The position numbers and the translations under genes are program-made. The notes under the pieces are model-generated. The model ran no database searches. It was not told the origin of the DNA and saw only the letters and a program-made list of their open reading frames with translations. A DNA stretch of 64,000 nucleotides, taken from NCBI GenBank assembly GCA_034440635.1, contig JAOTON010001685.1, positions 2,491,001 to 2,555,000 of the forward strand, read 5' to 3'. Source of the stretch: Lepas anatifera. Its lineage: Eukaryota > Arthropoda > Thecostraca > Lepadidae. The number at the start of each line of letters is the position of its first letter. Within the stretch, counting starts at the first letter, position 1. Positions 45,266 through 55,323 of the stretch are shown in pieces.

Positions 45266-48200
45266 CAGTGGCGTAGCCAGGATTCGGCCAAGGAGGGGTC
45301 CGACTACCGTCGGGGAGCCCCAGGCCGGGGTTCCCTTAGTAACCGGGCCCATCTCCTATATTTTTTGTATAGTATTTTAACATTATAACATTCACACTAA
45401 GGAAATTTTGTTATGACTTTTTAAGCATTCATTCTTATTTTGTTTATAGCTTGGTTTTTCGATCCGACCAAGTGTTGGTAAACTAAGGTCACCAAATATT
45501 AAGGATGGCCCATAACTTATATGGCAGCGTGGTACTAACAGCTTTGAGCTATATTTCGGGAAGTTCAATGTTGATGCGCGCATGATGTTAAACCTGAGTC
45601 TACCTCAATTCACTCGGGTAATCAGACATGAAGTTATTGGAGGTCAGTCGTTTTGAGTACGAAGAAATGATCTACGGGAAATGATTAGCAATTATTTCCC
45701 GGTGTCGAATCCATGAACTCTTTAATCAGGAAATTTTCAAAGAAACGAAAAAAACGAATAAAGATACAAGGGATAAGGGAGTGTGTCCTGAACGTTACAT
45801 AACCTCTATTCCATCGACAGATCCTGTTGAGATCCAGTTACTTTCTTACCCTTGCTATCTTGTAAACGAGCAAATTACCAAGACAAAAGGCGCCCAAGAT
45901 ATCTATCGCTTTGGCTCACTCTGTTATTGTTATTTTCAACCTTTCATACCTATTTTTCTTTTTGGGATTATGCTCATCAATTTCTGTCATTACCCTAGTT
46001 TGTCTGGTTTCCTACGAAAATATTGGAAAGTTGCTTATTTCAGAATATTTAGGAATGTATTTATTGGTGTTAAGCTACTAGATTAAAAATTTACTAGCCC
46101 TGTTCGATTTGCTCTTATGGTAAAATTAGATTAATTTTTGCCTTTCCTTCGATAATGGTACCTGATCGACATGTTTCAATTTGTCCTTTTTTAGTACGCA
46201 ATAGGGGTAGGTACATTTTTCCGAGGCATATGATTTTGAAAATTTTTATTTGAGCTTTGGAGCCACCTAAGACCAACACTTGGCGGCACTCACAAACCTA
46301 ATTTTCGGCCGCTCTCCCGATTATATCTCAAGGGGTCTCTGAGACTGATTCACGGCGCCTCTTGATCAAAACTGGGGGCCCCTGAGAATCTCTCGGGGCT
46401 CCTGAGATTAGTTATCGGCAGCACCTCTGAGACTAATTATTGGGCCCCCCCAGATTTGCTCTGGAGGGGGGCTGAGACTGACTATCGTGGCCATCCAGAT
46501 TAGCTATTGGGGTCCCCTGAGGCTGTCTTTGGGGTGGGGGAGGGGGCTGGGAATGACTTCCGACAGCCCTCTGAGACTTACTCTAGGGCGCCCCTGAGAC
46601 AAACACCCGGGGGGGGGTGGAATCACCTCTGAGACTGAGTCTTTGGCGTTCCTGAGACTGACTCTCGGAGGCTCCAGATATAGCCCTCGCGGGCCTAAGG
46701 CTAACTCCGGGCCCGTGAGACCAAAAATCGGGAGCACCTCTGGAAATTACTCTCAGAACCCTAAGATTAACTCTCAGATGTCTCTGAGACTGACAACCGG
46801 GAGCCCTCTGAGACTAACTCTTGGGTGCTCAACTCGGGGGGGGGCACAGCCTGAGGCTAAATCTCGAGGGCTCCCAAAATTACCCCTCTGGGGCCCCCTG
46901 AAACCAGCACTCTGCGGATCAAATTAGACTAACTCTTGGACCCCCGGATTAACTCTCGGGGCCACCTGAAACTAAATATTGACTCCTGAGAGAGAAGCCC
47001 GTGAGACTATGAGGGCCCCCTGAGACCGACTCTTGGGGTCCCCTAAGACAGACTCTTGGGGTTCTCTGAGACTGACTCTCAGGGGCCCCCCCTGAAATAG
47101 ACTGTTGCAGGGCCTTGAGAACCACTCTCTGGGGGGCCCTGAGACTAGCTCGGCCCCCCTCCCCTGAGGCAGACTCCCGGGGCCCCCGATACCGACTTTT
47201 GGGGCCCCTGATACCAACCCTCAGGGGCCCCCGAAATCTACTTTCGGGGGCCTTGAGACCAACTCTCAGGGCGGGGGCCGTGAGGCCGACTCGGGACGCC
47301 CTGAGAACGAATCTTCAGGGGCCCCTGAGACTAACTCTGGGGGCCACGTGATCAGAGAATCCTTTGCAGTGGTTCAGATTGGCCCAAGGGGTGGGGGTCT
47401 GCGGACGCCTAGGGCCCCCTTGGCTACACCACTGCATCCACACTTTCGGGGGCCCTCCGAAATCACCATTTGGAGGCCCCTAAAATAATTGCTCCCCCTA
47501 GACCAATACTCCGGAGCCCCTTGATACTGATGCCCGGGGGTCCTAAGACCAAGCTCGGGGTCCCACTTAGATCAGGCTCAGGGGCACCGTTAGACCCATG
47601 CTTGCGCTTTTCTCAGGAGTAACTCGACACCGATGTTCCGGGGCCCTCAAGATCAATATTTCGAGCCCCCCCGAGACTAATGCTTGGTACTCTGGAGCCC
47701 CTCGATGCCGATGCTCAGGGGTCCTGAACCCAGGTCTGGGGGCCCCTGGGACCAAACTCTGGGTCTCATGAGGCCAATGCTCGTGCTTCACTTATGAGTC
47801 CCTCGATATCAATAGTCGGGGGCACCCCGAGGGGATCCTGAACCCTTGAGACCAAGCTCGGGGGCCCCTGAGACCAAGCTCGAGGGGACCCTGAGACCAA
47901 GCTCGGATGCTCCCTGAGACCAAGCTCGAGGGCCCCCTGACACCAAGCTCGGGGGCCCCTGAGACCAAGCTCGAGGGGACCCTGAGACCAAGCTCGGATG
48001 CTCCCTGAGACCAAGCTCGGGGGCCCCTGAGACCAAGCTCACGGGCCCCCGAGATCAATATTCGGTATTTCAGAGCCCTCGATACCGATGATCGGGGGCC
48101 CCCTGAGACCAGGCTCGGAAGACCCGTGAGACCAAGCTCGGGACCCCTGAGTTCAAGTTCAGGGGTCCCCTGAGACCACGCTCGGGGGCCCTGAGACCAA

Positions 48201-48937
48201 GCTCGGTGGCCCCCTGAGACCAAGATCAGGGCCCCCCGAGACCAATGCTCGTGTTTTCCAGTGCATACGGTCAGCCTTATGCATCAGATGCCCTCGGATG
48301 CCCCCCTGAGACCAAGCTCGAGGGCCCCTGACACTAAGCTCGGGGAGAGGGGGGCCTGAGACCAAGCTTGGGGACATCCCCGAGACCAAGCTCGGGGGTC
48401 CCCTGAGACCAAGCTCGGGGGGGCCTGAGACGAAGCTCGGGGGTTATCTGAGACCAAGCTCGGAGGTCTCCCTGACACCAAGCTCGGGGGCCCCTGAGAC
48501 CAAGCTCGTGGGCCCTGAGACCAAACTCGAAAGGCCCCCTGAGACCAAGCTCGGGAGCTCCCTGAGACCAAGCTCGGAGGGCCCCCAGACACCAAGCTCG
48601 GTGCCCCTGAGACCAAGCTCGGGGGCCCCTGAGACCAAAATCGAAAGGCCCGTGAGACCGAGCTCGGGGAGGAGGGGCCCTGAGACCAAGATCGGGGGCC
48701 CTGAAGCCAAGCTCGGGACCCCCTGAGACTGAGCACAGGGGTCCCCCAAGATCAATATTCGGTACTCTGGAGCCCTCGATACCGATTATCGGGGGCCTCC
48801 TGAGACCAAGCTCGGGAGCCCCCCACCGAGACCAAGCTCAGGGGCCCCCGAGATCAATTTTTGTGTTTTTAGTCCATAAGGTCAGCCCAAGGGGGTCCGC
48901 GGACCCCAGGGACCCTCCTCCCCTGGCTACACCACTG
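45266..48937. mobile_element. 3.67-kb hAT-type non-autonomous element with perfect 8-bp TSD
   Basis: The left end CAGTGGCGTAGCCAGGATT and right end CCTGGCTACACCACTG are inverted repeats with CA...TG termini. The identical 8-mer TCAGAACA flanks it (45258-45265 and 48938-48945). The interior holds no transposase: about 1 kb of AT-rich sequence (45.35-46.3 kb), then about 2.6 kb of tandem repeat. A second right-type end (GGCTACACCACTG at 47422-47434) lies inside, preceded by the same CCCAAGG-GGGGTC-GCGGAC block as the true end, showing internal duplication. The target was the outer GC-rich array. Confidence 0.88.
46300..48870. repeat. Tandem array inside the hAT-type element
   Basis: Units of roughly 18-24 bp. 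To about 47.35 kb the theme is CTGAGACTGACTCTCGGGGG; from about 47.44 kb it is CCTGAGACCAAGCTCGGGGG. Units vary by G-run length and small indels. Long frames with SLVSG, RAWSQGP and ELGLRG repeats are by-products of the array. Confidence 0.92.
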
Positions 48938-48945
48938 TCAGAACA

Positions 48946-49550
48946 TCTCAAGGGACCCATTCAAGCTCACGGCCGCCAGGTCAGTGGCTGTAAAGCCTTA
49001 TAGGGATCCCAGACCATCTCAGGGGCCCTCAGTTCAACACAGAGGCCCATATTAGCTCTGATGACCAGATAAGCTTAAGGGCCTGGATCATCCAGGGGCC
49101 CCTTGCCGGCATATTTGGGGTTTCAGAACAGTCCTGGGTTTCTATTAAAGCTTATAACCCAATTCCAAAGCAGGGGCCCTATTCCTGTGCAGGGGCCTTA
49201 GATAAGTTTAGGGCCTTCTGTGCGCACAGGGGATCCAGATTAGCTCAAGGGACAATATTAACTTTACGGTCCCAGCTCAGCTCAGGGGCCCCCAGGTCGG
49301 TGGATATAGGTTCTGGCCAACTCACGGGGCCCTGTTCAAGGTTACGGCTCCTAGCTCAGTTTAGGCATCCTAGAACAGTTCATGCTGCGCAAACCATCTC
49401 AGGGGCGCTCAGTTCAGCTCAAAGAGCCCAGATTAGCTCGTATGGTATCAGAGGCCAGTTCAGGGGCCCCGAGAAGCTTAGGGGACCTTAAAATCAACTC
49501 ATAGGACCTCAACTTAGTTTAGGGGCACAGGTAAGTTTAACGGGGTTCCG
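48946..49550. repeat. Degenerate tandem array (outer), right part
   Basis: Continues the AGCTCAGGGGCCC-type array of 44679-45257 with the same TTCAAGCTCACGG and GGTCGGTGGATATAGG-like spacer units, confirming that the element at 45266-48937 split one array. Confidence 0.85.
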
Positions 49551-49665
49551 GGGCAAGCTATCGGGCCAGTTTGAGTTTCTCGCTTGATATTACAGTTGTT
49601 GATATTCTTACCTCCGTTGTGGGGGCCCATCACAGAAAAGTGGGGGGGGGCCAGTGGCCCCCCGG
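49551..49665 (+). repeat. Direct repeat flanking the GC-rich array, right copy
   Basis: Matches 44556-44670 (CAAGCTATCGGG, GATATTACAGTTGTTGATATT, GGGGGCCCATC). The interval to 50162 holds a short stretch of unrecognised sequence and then the pyrimidine-rich intron end leading to the zinc-finger exon. Confidence 0.8.
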
Positions 49666-50162
49666 CCCCCCATATGCAGTGCAGTACAGTACAGGAGGAA
49701 CAGGCACAACGTACCGGATGCATGCAACTAGCCAAAAATAAAGTTATCTTTCAACCTCCTTACTGCAGAATTAACAACAATATTGTAACGACAGAGTGCC
49801 ACCCTATTCGCTGTTTGCAAGGCTCAAATTTACTCTTCTATAGGGGAAAAACTTGGACACAATTCGCAATGCAAAGGAGGTGCCACTATACAATATGAAA
49901 AGACAAGTACTCAGTGATATAAATGTGAAAGCTGGCGATGATTAGGTTTTCCACCGGTCCCATTCCGCTGAGGTATTTCAAATACACGCGATAGATCTTT
50001 GAGCAAATGCCACCTATCTCACAGTCCACCGCAAGCCACATTACACATCACAAAGCGTCAAGACAACAAAGACATTTTTTGTGATCTCACTTTTTATAGA
50101 ATGTACCCGCCCTGTCGCCTCTCTGTTCGTAGTTCTGACCCTTTGTACCCGATCTCCGGCAG

Positions 50163-51185
50163 ATGTTCGCGTCCAAGGCCGATCTCCAGATGCACGTGCA
50201 GGTGCACATGCGCGAAGCGAAGCCGTACAAGTGCAGCCAGTGCTCCAAGGCATTCGCCAACAGTAGCTACCTATCTCAGCATACGCGAATTCATCTGGGC
50301 ATCAAGCCGTATAGATGTGAAATTTGCCAAAGAAAGTTTACTCAGCTATCGCATCTTCAGCAACATATCCGGACGCACACCGGCGACAAACCGTACAAGT
50401 GCCGCCACCCGGGCTGCTCCAAGGCGTTCTCTCAGCTCTCCAACCTGCAGAGCCACTCGCGCTGCCACCAGACCGACAAGCCGTACAAGTGCAACTCATG
50501 CTACAAGTGCTTCACCGACGAGGCGAGCCTCCTCGAGCACATCCCAAAGCACAAGGAGTCCAAACATCTAAAGACACAGATTTGTCCGTACTGTGGCAAG
50601 TCGTACACTCAGGAGACGTACTTGCAGAAGCATATGCAGAAGCATGCAGACAGAGTGGACAAACGCGGCGCTGTGGGACTCGGAGTGCCCCAGCGGCTAG
50701 AGAATCCGTATTGGCCGAAGGACGAGTTCGACGTCAACGGAGGCCTCCAGCCGCCGCCTCCTCCTGTCGATCCTTCCAGGCTTCATCTGGGTCGCGATGG
50801 CCTCGAGCATCGCGTCCTTAGCCTAGAAGAGCACCGACCAACACACAGTCTTGCTCAGAACGTCATCTACGACCACATGCCGCGCCCCTCTGTCGCTTCA
50901 TCTTCGGCATTTACTCCGATCCAGAGCATGACGCCCATCAACTCGGGCGGCAGCACTGCAGGCGGGGGAGGTCTTCAGCTTCAGATGGCTCCGACGGCGC
51001 AGCGGTACTTCTACGACCCAAACACTTTCCCGAAGAGCACGGGGCTGGAGATGAAGCCGGCGGCCAATACCAGCGGCTTTATATCTCTTCACCAGATCAG
51101 TAGTTATGCTCAGCAACAGCAGAGAGGGGGCGAGCTCCTCCAGCTCAAAGAGAAAGCTGGCGGCGGAGCACCACAGTCACAATAG
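50163..51185 (+). CDS. rn: Rotund/squeeze/LIN-29 family C2H2 zinc-finger terminal exon
   Basis: Encodes a nuclear sequence-specific transcription factor of the Rotund/Squeeze/LIN-29 family (limb and neuronal patterning in flies, developmental timing in nematodes). The acceptor CTCCGGCAG follows a pyrimidine-rich tract; an upstream in-frame TGA shows the ATG here is internal. Of the 340 codons, residues 1-15 are the second half of a finger (H11, H15) whose cysteines lie on an upstream exon. Five complete fingers follow: C24/C27/H40/H44, C52/C55/H68/H72, C80/C85/H98/H102 (four-residue Cys spacing, HPGC type), C110/C113/H126/H130, C141/C144/H157/H161. Family hallmarks are REAKPYKCSQCSKAFANSSY, CEICQRKFTQLSHLQQH, SNLQSHSRCHQTDKPYKC and KESKHLKTQICPYCGKSY. 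The C-terminal tail has PPPPP, Gly-rich and Gln-rich parts and SGFISLHQISSYAQQQQ. Fly Rotund and Squeeze are near-identical in the fingers, so which paralogue this matches is open. Confidence 0.95.
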   Translation: MFASKADLQMHVQVHMREAKPYKCSQCSKAFANSSYLSQHTRIHLGIKPYRCEICQRKFTQLSHLQQHIRTHTGDKPYKCRHPGCSKAFSQLSNLQSHSRCHQTDKPYKCNSCYKCFTDEASLLEHIPKHKESKHLKTQICPYCGKSYTQETYLQKHMQKHADRVDKRGAVGLGVPQRLENPYWPKDEFDVNGGLQPPPPPVDPSRLHLGRDGLEHRVLSLEEHRPTHSLAQNVIYDHMPRPSVASSSAFTPIQSMTPINSGGSTAGGGGLQLQMAPTAQRYFYDPNTFPKSTGLEMKPAANTSGFISLHQISSYAQQQQRGGELLQLKEKAGGGAPQSQ

Positions 51186-51281
51186 ATTGCTTCGCAGTGC
51201 TAGTTGAGTTTACCGTCTCTGCCGTGGGTACCTCTTTGGCCACAGATTGTGGTACAAGCACTGTGGTTCGGGTCTGAGACC

Positions 51282-52017
51282 ATGCTGGTGTTCTGGCAGC
51301 TCAGAATCCGACTTTGGTTATATTCTGCGCTGGCAGCAGCAGGGCTCATGCTTGCCAGCTCAAACAGCAGCTACCGGCTGGCGCACGGTCCGGCTTCATC
51401 AGCTTCAGCTGCTACCTCTGTCTCTCAGAGGTAAGGTCACCGGTCCGGCAGGCACGTGAGGTGGCCTTCCTCGCCCCGCTCCACCAGACATCACAACCGG
51501 CCGGGACGCAGCCAGCTACTCTCTGCCAGGGGCTCCCAGCGTTTCCAGCTCCTCTGCACTCCTCATCTGGCCCAACACCCAACGACTAAAACAGGATCGC
51601 ATATTTCACTGCTGGCTCTCACCAGCCATGAGGAGCTCATGACTCTGCCGTGCAATATTGGGTCATTTTTCACGTGCAGACCTGACGCCGCGACCCTATC
51701 GGATAGTGCGCCGTTCGCCCCTGTGTGTGCGCGCGCGCGCACTGTACATTCTGCATATAAACATGTATAATTGGGGTGTTGTTATTGACGTGCGATGTTT
51801 TTTCCGGGTTTCAACAACGGTTTCATTCACTGTGGAAATCTTCAGCCTTGTCACAGACGACAGTGACGCGCCGGAGGAACAGTGCTGGAAGAAATGTGAG
51901 TGGCAGGCCGCTAAATGTGGTCAAGGGTGGGGGAATGTTCGCTGCTGTCGGCAGTGTTACCCGAAAGATACCTCAAATCTGGCAGTGGTGCACAACTTTG
52001 GTATGGGTAGAACATAG
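51282..52017 (+). CDS. Predicted two-exon secreted six-cysteine peptide gene (106 aa)
   Basis: Exon 1 is 51282-51430, with ATG in an excellent context (ACCATG), and ends at CAGAG|GTAAGG (GT 51431). Exon 2 is 51846-52017 after TCTTCAG. The 415-bp intron joins them in matching phase (AG|C gives Ser50). The product starts MLVFWQLRIRLWLYSALAAA, a strong signal peptide, likely cut near SS26-27. A Ser/Ala-rich spacer and acidic TDDSDAPEEQ precede six cysteines, C63, C67, C74, C83, C84, C87 (C-x3-C-x6-C-x8-CC-x2-C), in CWKKCEWQAAKC and WGNVRCCRQC. The tail ends NFGMGRT, where GR could be an amidation and cleavage site. KK at 65-66 lies between cysteines. I recognise no family: the pattern differs from CHH, trissin, agatoxin-like and knottin spacings. 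It sits 97 bp after the zinc-finger stop, same strand and frame. It could be an independent hormone-like or defence peptide, or a coincidence in a spliced 3' UTR. Confidence 0.55.
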
Positions 52018-52892
52018 CTGAACTATCGGCCCCTTTTATTTTTGCTAGGTGTTGTCCGAAATATTTGCCTCGTTTCAATTTATTGTGAGAAATCCGTTTG
52101 CAATCCCGGAAAGTTTTTGTGTTTTATTTTTTATCTTGCACTCGGTCGTCAAACGTCACTTATGATTTGGCTGTGATTTTTATTTCTACGATCACCACTT
52201 CTTTCAAAACATTAATAATCCGCAAAGTGAAAATGACACAAAGCTTTTCTTGTAGCAACAAATGGTGACCGATTCGGCTGGTGCTCGATCAGTAGCCGGC
52301 TCACTGCTAAGGTCTCATCAGCTCCTAATGGGCTGGTGTCGCTTCACTGTTGACTGCCATACCTGGGTATTCGAGTGACTTCGTGTTTCATGTTAACGTA
52401 GATAGAAATCGTCGTGGATGAAGCGATATTCTGTGACTGTGACCTTTTAGCTCCGATGGCAATCATGTTCGACCTAGACCTTCATTATAGCGTTGGGTTG
52501 CGTGACGGTTCTTGATCAATTTCCGGCAGTGAGTATTCTCAGGCATATTGATGATTAAACTATGCCTTGTTCCCAACACACTTATGAAATTGGTTTAGCT
52601 TCACCTTGCATTTATTTCCCTGCCCGAAAAGATACGAAATCCGAGAGAACACCAAATGATTTTGTGGACAATACTTAGTTGGTTCCCGCACCAGAGCATA
52701 CCCTTGTGCTTGTTTAGTGGTTTGTTTAGAATTTACAGAGAAAATACCGGAATGTGATTTGACGTACATTTATGAATGTCCGCCAATACCATAGAACCGA
52801 ATCAAACTGGCATTGTAAATAACCACTGTGCGTGCATCAATCAAACAGGGTAGCAAACGTGGAACCGACAAGATGTTGCACTCTTGGACCGG

Positions 52893-52916
52893 TGACGTCA
52901 TAAAAACTATGACGTC
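52893..52916. promoter_or_regulatory. Paired CRE-type sites
   Basis: TGACGTCA at 52893-52900 and TGACGTC at 52910-52916 lie 17 bp apart, start to start, in otherwise AT-rich DNA downstream of the zinc-finger exon. They match the consensus of CREB/ATF factors. Function is inferred only from the motif. Confidence 0.3.
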
Positions 52917-53635
52917 GTGGAACCATGAGCGTGAGACGACCAATCAGACGGGTTATTGGCGTCAGGGATGTTGTTAGCGCGGACGTTGGAAAAGAGTTGT
53001 AGGAGCAAAGGGCGCTTGTCTAATTCGTTAATTTTTGCTGCTGCTAGCTTCTGGCATTGAACATGCTGAGCGCTGCTTGGCGTCTGTAATGCCGATGTCT
53101 GTTTTGTATGCTACTGGAGTTACATTGCAAAGTGAGCTGTCTGTTGTTTGTTTGTTACGTGTTAGACATTTCTTGCTGTTATAGGCATAGATATAGAGAT
53201 GACGCGTGCAACAGGAGTTACGTGGACAGGTTTGTAATTTTTTAAGTTCAATTTAAGAAAGGCCAGCGATTTGCGGTGCCGAACTGAAGCAGGAAGACCG
53301 GAGAGTGATTACTAGGTCGTGATTTCATTGCATGGAGTCTTGCTTCTTGTACCATACTGTAAGATATTCCGCGTGGGCTCTTTGCGCAGTGTCAAGGTTT
53401 GCGACTCATGTGCGTGATTGACTCTCGTCGTCCTGACGACCTTCATGACCTTTTAGTGACCTTGTGCTGTGTTGACCTTGAGCGTTGAAAGTGAGGGCGC
53501 GATGTCAGAAAGAAAATGGTTGTGTGTGGCTCAAACGGGCACGTGATCAACAGTGTTAAACGCTGTATAATAGTGGATGCAACCATTGCTGGGAAAGATC
53601 GTGATGGAAGTGAAAAGGAAGCTTACGTGAAGGAG

Positions 53636-53636
<1 letters not shown>

Positions 53637-53697
<61 letters not shown>

Positions 53698-53826
53698 CGA
53701 GCGAGAGAGATATATGTTGGGAGATAGCGCAAGGCATAGGAAGAAGAGAAGAGTTGAGACCGAATATAAGAATGGGGAAGAGAGAGAAAGAGAGAGAGAG
53801 GGTGTGTGTGTGAGAGAGAGAGAGAG
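53637..53826. repeat. (GA)n microsatellites
   Basis: A perfect (GA)n run at about 53637-53695, with further short GA runs to 53826 including a GTGTGTGTGTGAGAGA patch. The RERERE-type and SLSLSL-type frames are artefacts. Just outside are AGGTCA/TGACCT motifs (53450-53480, 53853-53880). Confidence 0.95.
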
Positions 53827-54268
53827 GCATCTAATGTCGTGCGTAATCATTGACCTTTCCAAGGTCAGACAAGGTCAAGTGATGGTCTGTGATCTGGCAA
53901 CAATAATGTAAGAATAATTCAAATATGTTTAAAAACTAAGACCCTGTACCATTGAAATTCTCTCGTCATAATCCAAAAGAATGCCCGTCACTTGATAGCT
54001 TTTGCTGTTTCTGATTTGCAGTTCTTATGTAGGAAATCTGTTTTCAACTGGGAGTGCAGGCTCGGCGGACTTATTTCGGGTTACCAGGTTGCGAGCGCGT
54101 CCAACAGGCAAACACCAGCAGTCAGCTGTCGGTCTGGTACGCGAGTGGTGCCAGTTTGTTTGCTCGTCAGGCCCGCTGATCGACATAAGAGCGCTAGCCA
54201 AGAATGGTATGGACATCTGAGAGGTGACGTGTCACGCTCCTGTACAATTTTACTATCGATATCGCTTG

Positions 54269-54274
54269 AATAAA
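54269..54274 (+). terminator. AATAAA polyadenylation signal
   Basis: AATAAA followed 18-30 bp later by GTTTTTCGTTG, a plausible cleavage context with a downstream T/G-rich element. It is the first good signal after the zinc-finger and small-peptide stops. Which transcript uses it cannot be told from sequence. Confidence 0.4.
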
Positions 54275-54418
54275 GTCTTGTATCGTACATGTTTTTCGTT
54301 GCAGTAGGTATGTTCACGGCTTGAGAATACATGTTTACGTCCATGAGCAATAAGCATGCACCACACTGAGCTGGGAGAGACAATTTAGCTTCCCTCCTGG
54401 TTTTCTCTGAATAACACA

Positions 54419-54507
54419 GAAACATAGGATATAGGAAACATAGAAACATATAGAACATAGAAACATATAGAAACATATAAACATAGAAACATATAGAAAC
54501 ATAGGCC
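54419..54507. repeat. (ACATAGAA/ACATATAG)n minisatellite
   Basis: Repeated AAACATAGAAACATATAG-type units over about 90 bp. From 54508 to 55261 no gene is recognised; several frames at 54.7-55.0 kb on both strands lack recognisable composition. Confidence 0.88.
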
Positions 54508-55259
54508 ATGGGATTTTAGGGTGCGCACCCATTGTACTGTTCTTTTTTTGCCTTTGTAGTGTTTTTTGCCGCGTGTGCTGTCAAATACATGTATGGATGG
54601 ACAACGCAGGACAACGCAATTTAGAGCACCTCGCCCCTGAGGAATATCACGTAGCTCACCAAAATGATCAGGTCAGGTCAGCTTGACACACCTGGGTATT
54701 AATTGCACATTCAGAGTACCACAGCCACCCGACACAAATTAATGCCAGCGTCAACAATCACTGGTCCTTCACAAAAAGTGTCGTGCATGTGTTGGGGTGA
54801 GCAGGAATCTCCCAGGGGCCTGTGGGGTGGAACCCCACCTGCAATAAGGGTCTGCACGCTTCCACACAGGCCCCATGCATGGGGCACAGATGGCCACAGT
54901 GGATCGCAGCGTTCGGCAGGGGTCATGGTTGACGACAGGATGAAGAGCCATCGTGGAGAGAGTTCAGAAAGAAGTATACAATTTCTACACAAACATGCGA
55001 GCCAGATGGCTGCCGATCAGTGAGCCAGGATTCCTTCATGCCTTTCAAATAGCTCCACAGAGCTCCAGTCAGCGAAGGGATCTTGGCTTGCCGGAGGAGC
55101 CCCAAGTCATAGGCACTTATAACTACATTGTTCTGTTTTGCTTATTGAAAACACAAGTAATTGTGCAATGCATCTCGTTACCGAAAACCCAGAAGCAAAT
55201 ATAGGAGAACGCTTTGAAAACGAAGAGGAATATTTTGTAGAAATTCGTGGATTGAGATA

Positions 55260-55261
<2 letters not shown>

Positions 55262-55321
<60 letters not shown>
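55262..55321. repeat. (AT)n microsatellite
   Basis: About 60 bp of perfect AT alternation. From 55322 to 56628 the DNA is AT-rich with only short frames and no recognised feature. Confidence 0.96.

Positions 55322-55323
<2 letters not shown>

Larger units (their letters stand above)
51186..54274 (+). other. Presumed 3' region of the rotund-like gene
   Basis: After the zinc-finger stop there is no further family-related coding. The first clear poly(A) signal with a downstream T/G-rich tract is at 54269. If used by the rotund-like transcript, the 3' UTR would span about 3.1 kb and include the small peptide gene at 51282-52017. The region 52018-53500 shows no other gene. Confidence 0.4.

Noticed and set aside
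47567..48755. Frames on the minus strand with SLVSG and RAWSQGP repeats
   Set aside because: Direct translation of the degenerate tandem array inside the hAT-type element; frame changes freely between units and there is no conserved composition apart from the repeat.
44556..49665. LTR retrotransposon bounded by the 115-bp direct repeats
   Set aside because: The repeats are short and imperfect, lack TG...CA ends and a target duplication, and enclose only tandem arrays without gag or pol.
50163..50165. ATG at the start of the zinc-finger exon as the translation start
   Set aside because: It sits immediately after an intron-like pyrimidine tract and CAG, and starting there would leave half a finger. 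The family has a complete finger at this point, so the Met is internal.
53516..53911. 131-codon Glu/Arg-rich frame
   Set aside because: Mostly translation of the (GA)n microsatellite, also open as Ser/Leu repeats on the other strand.
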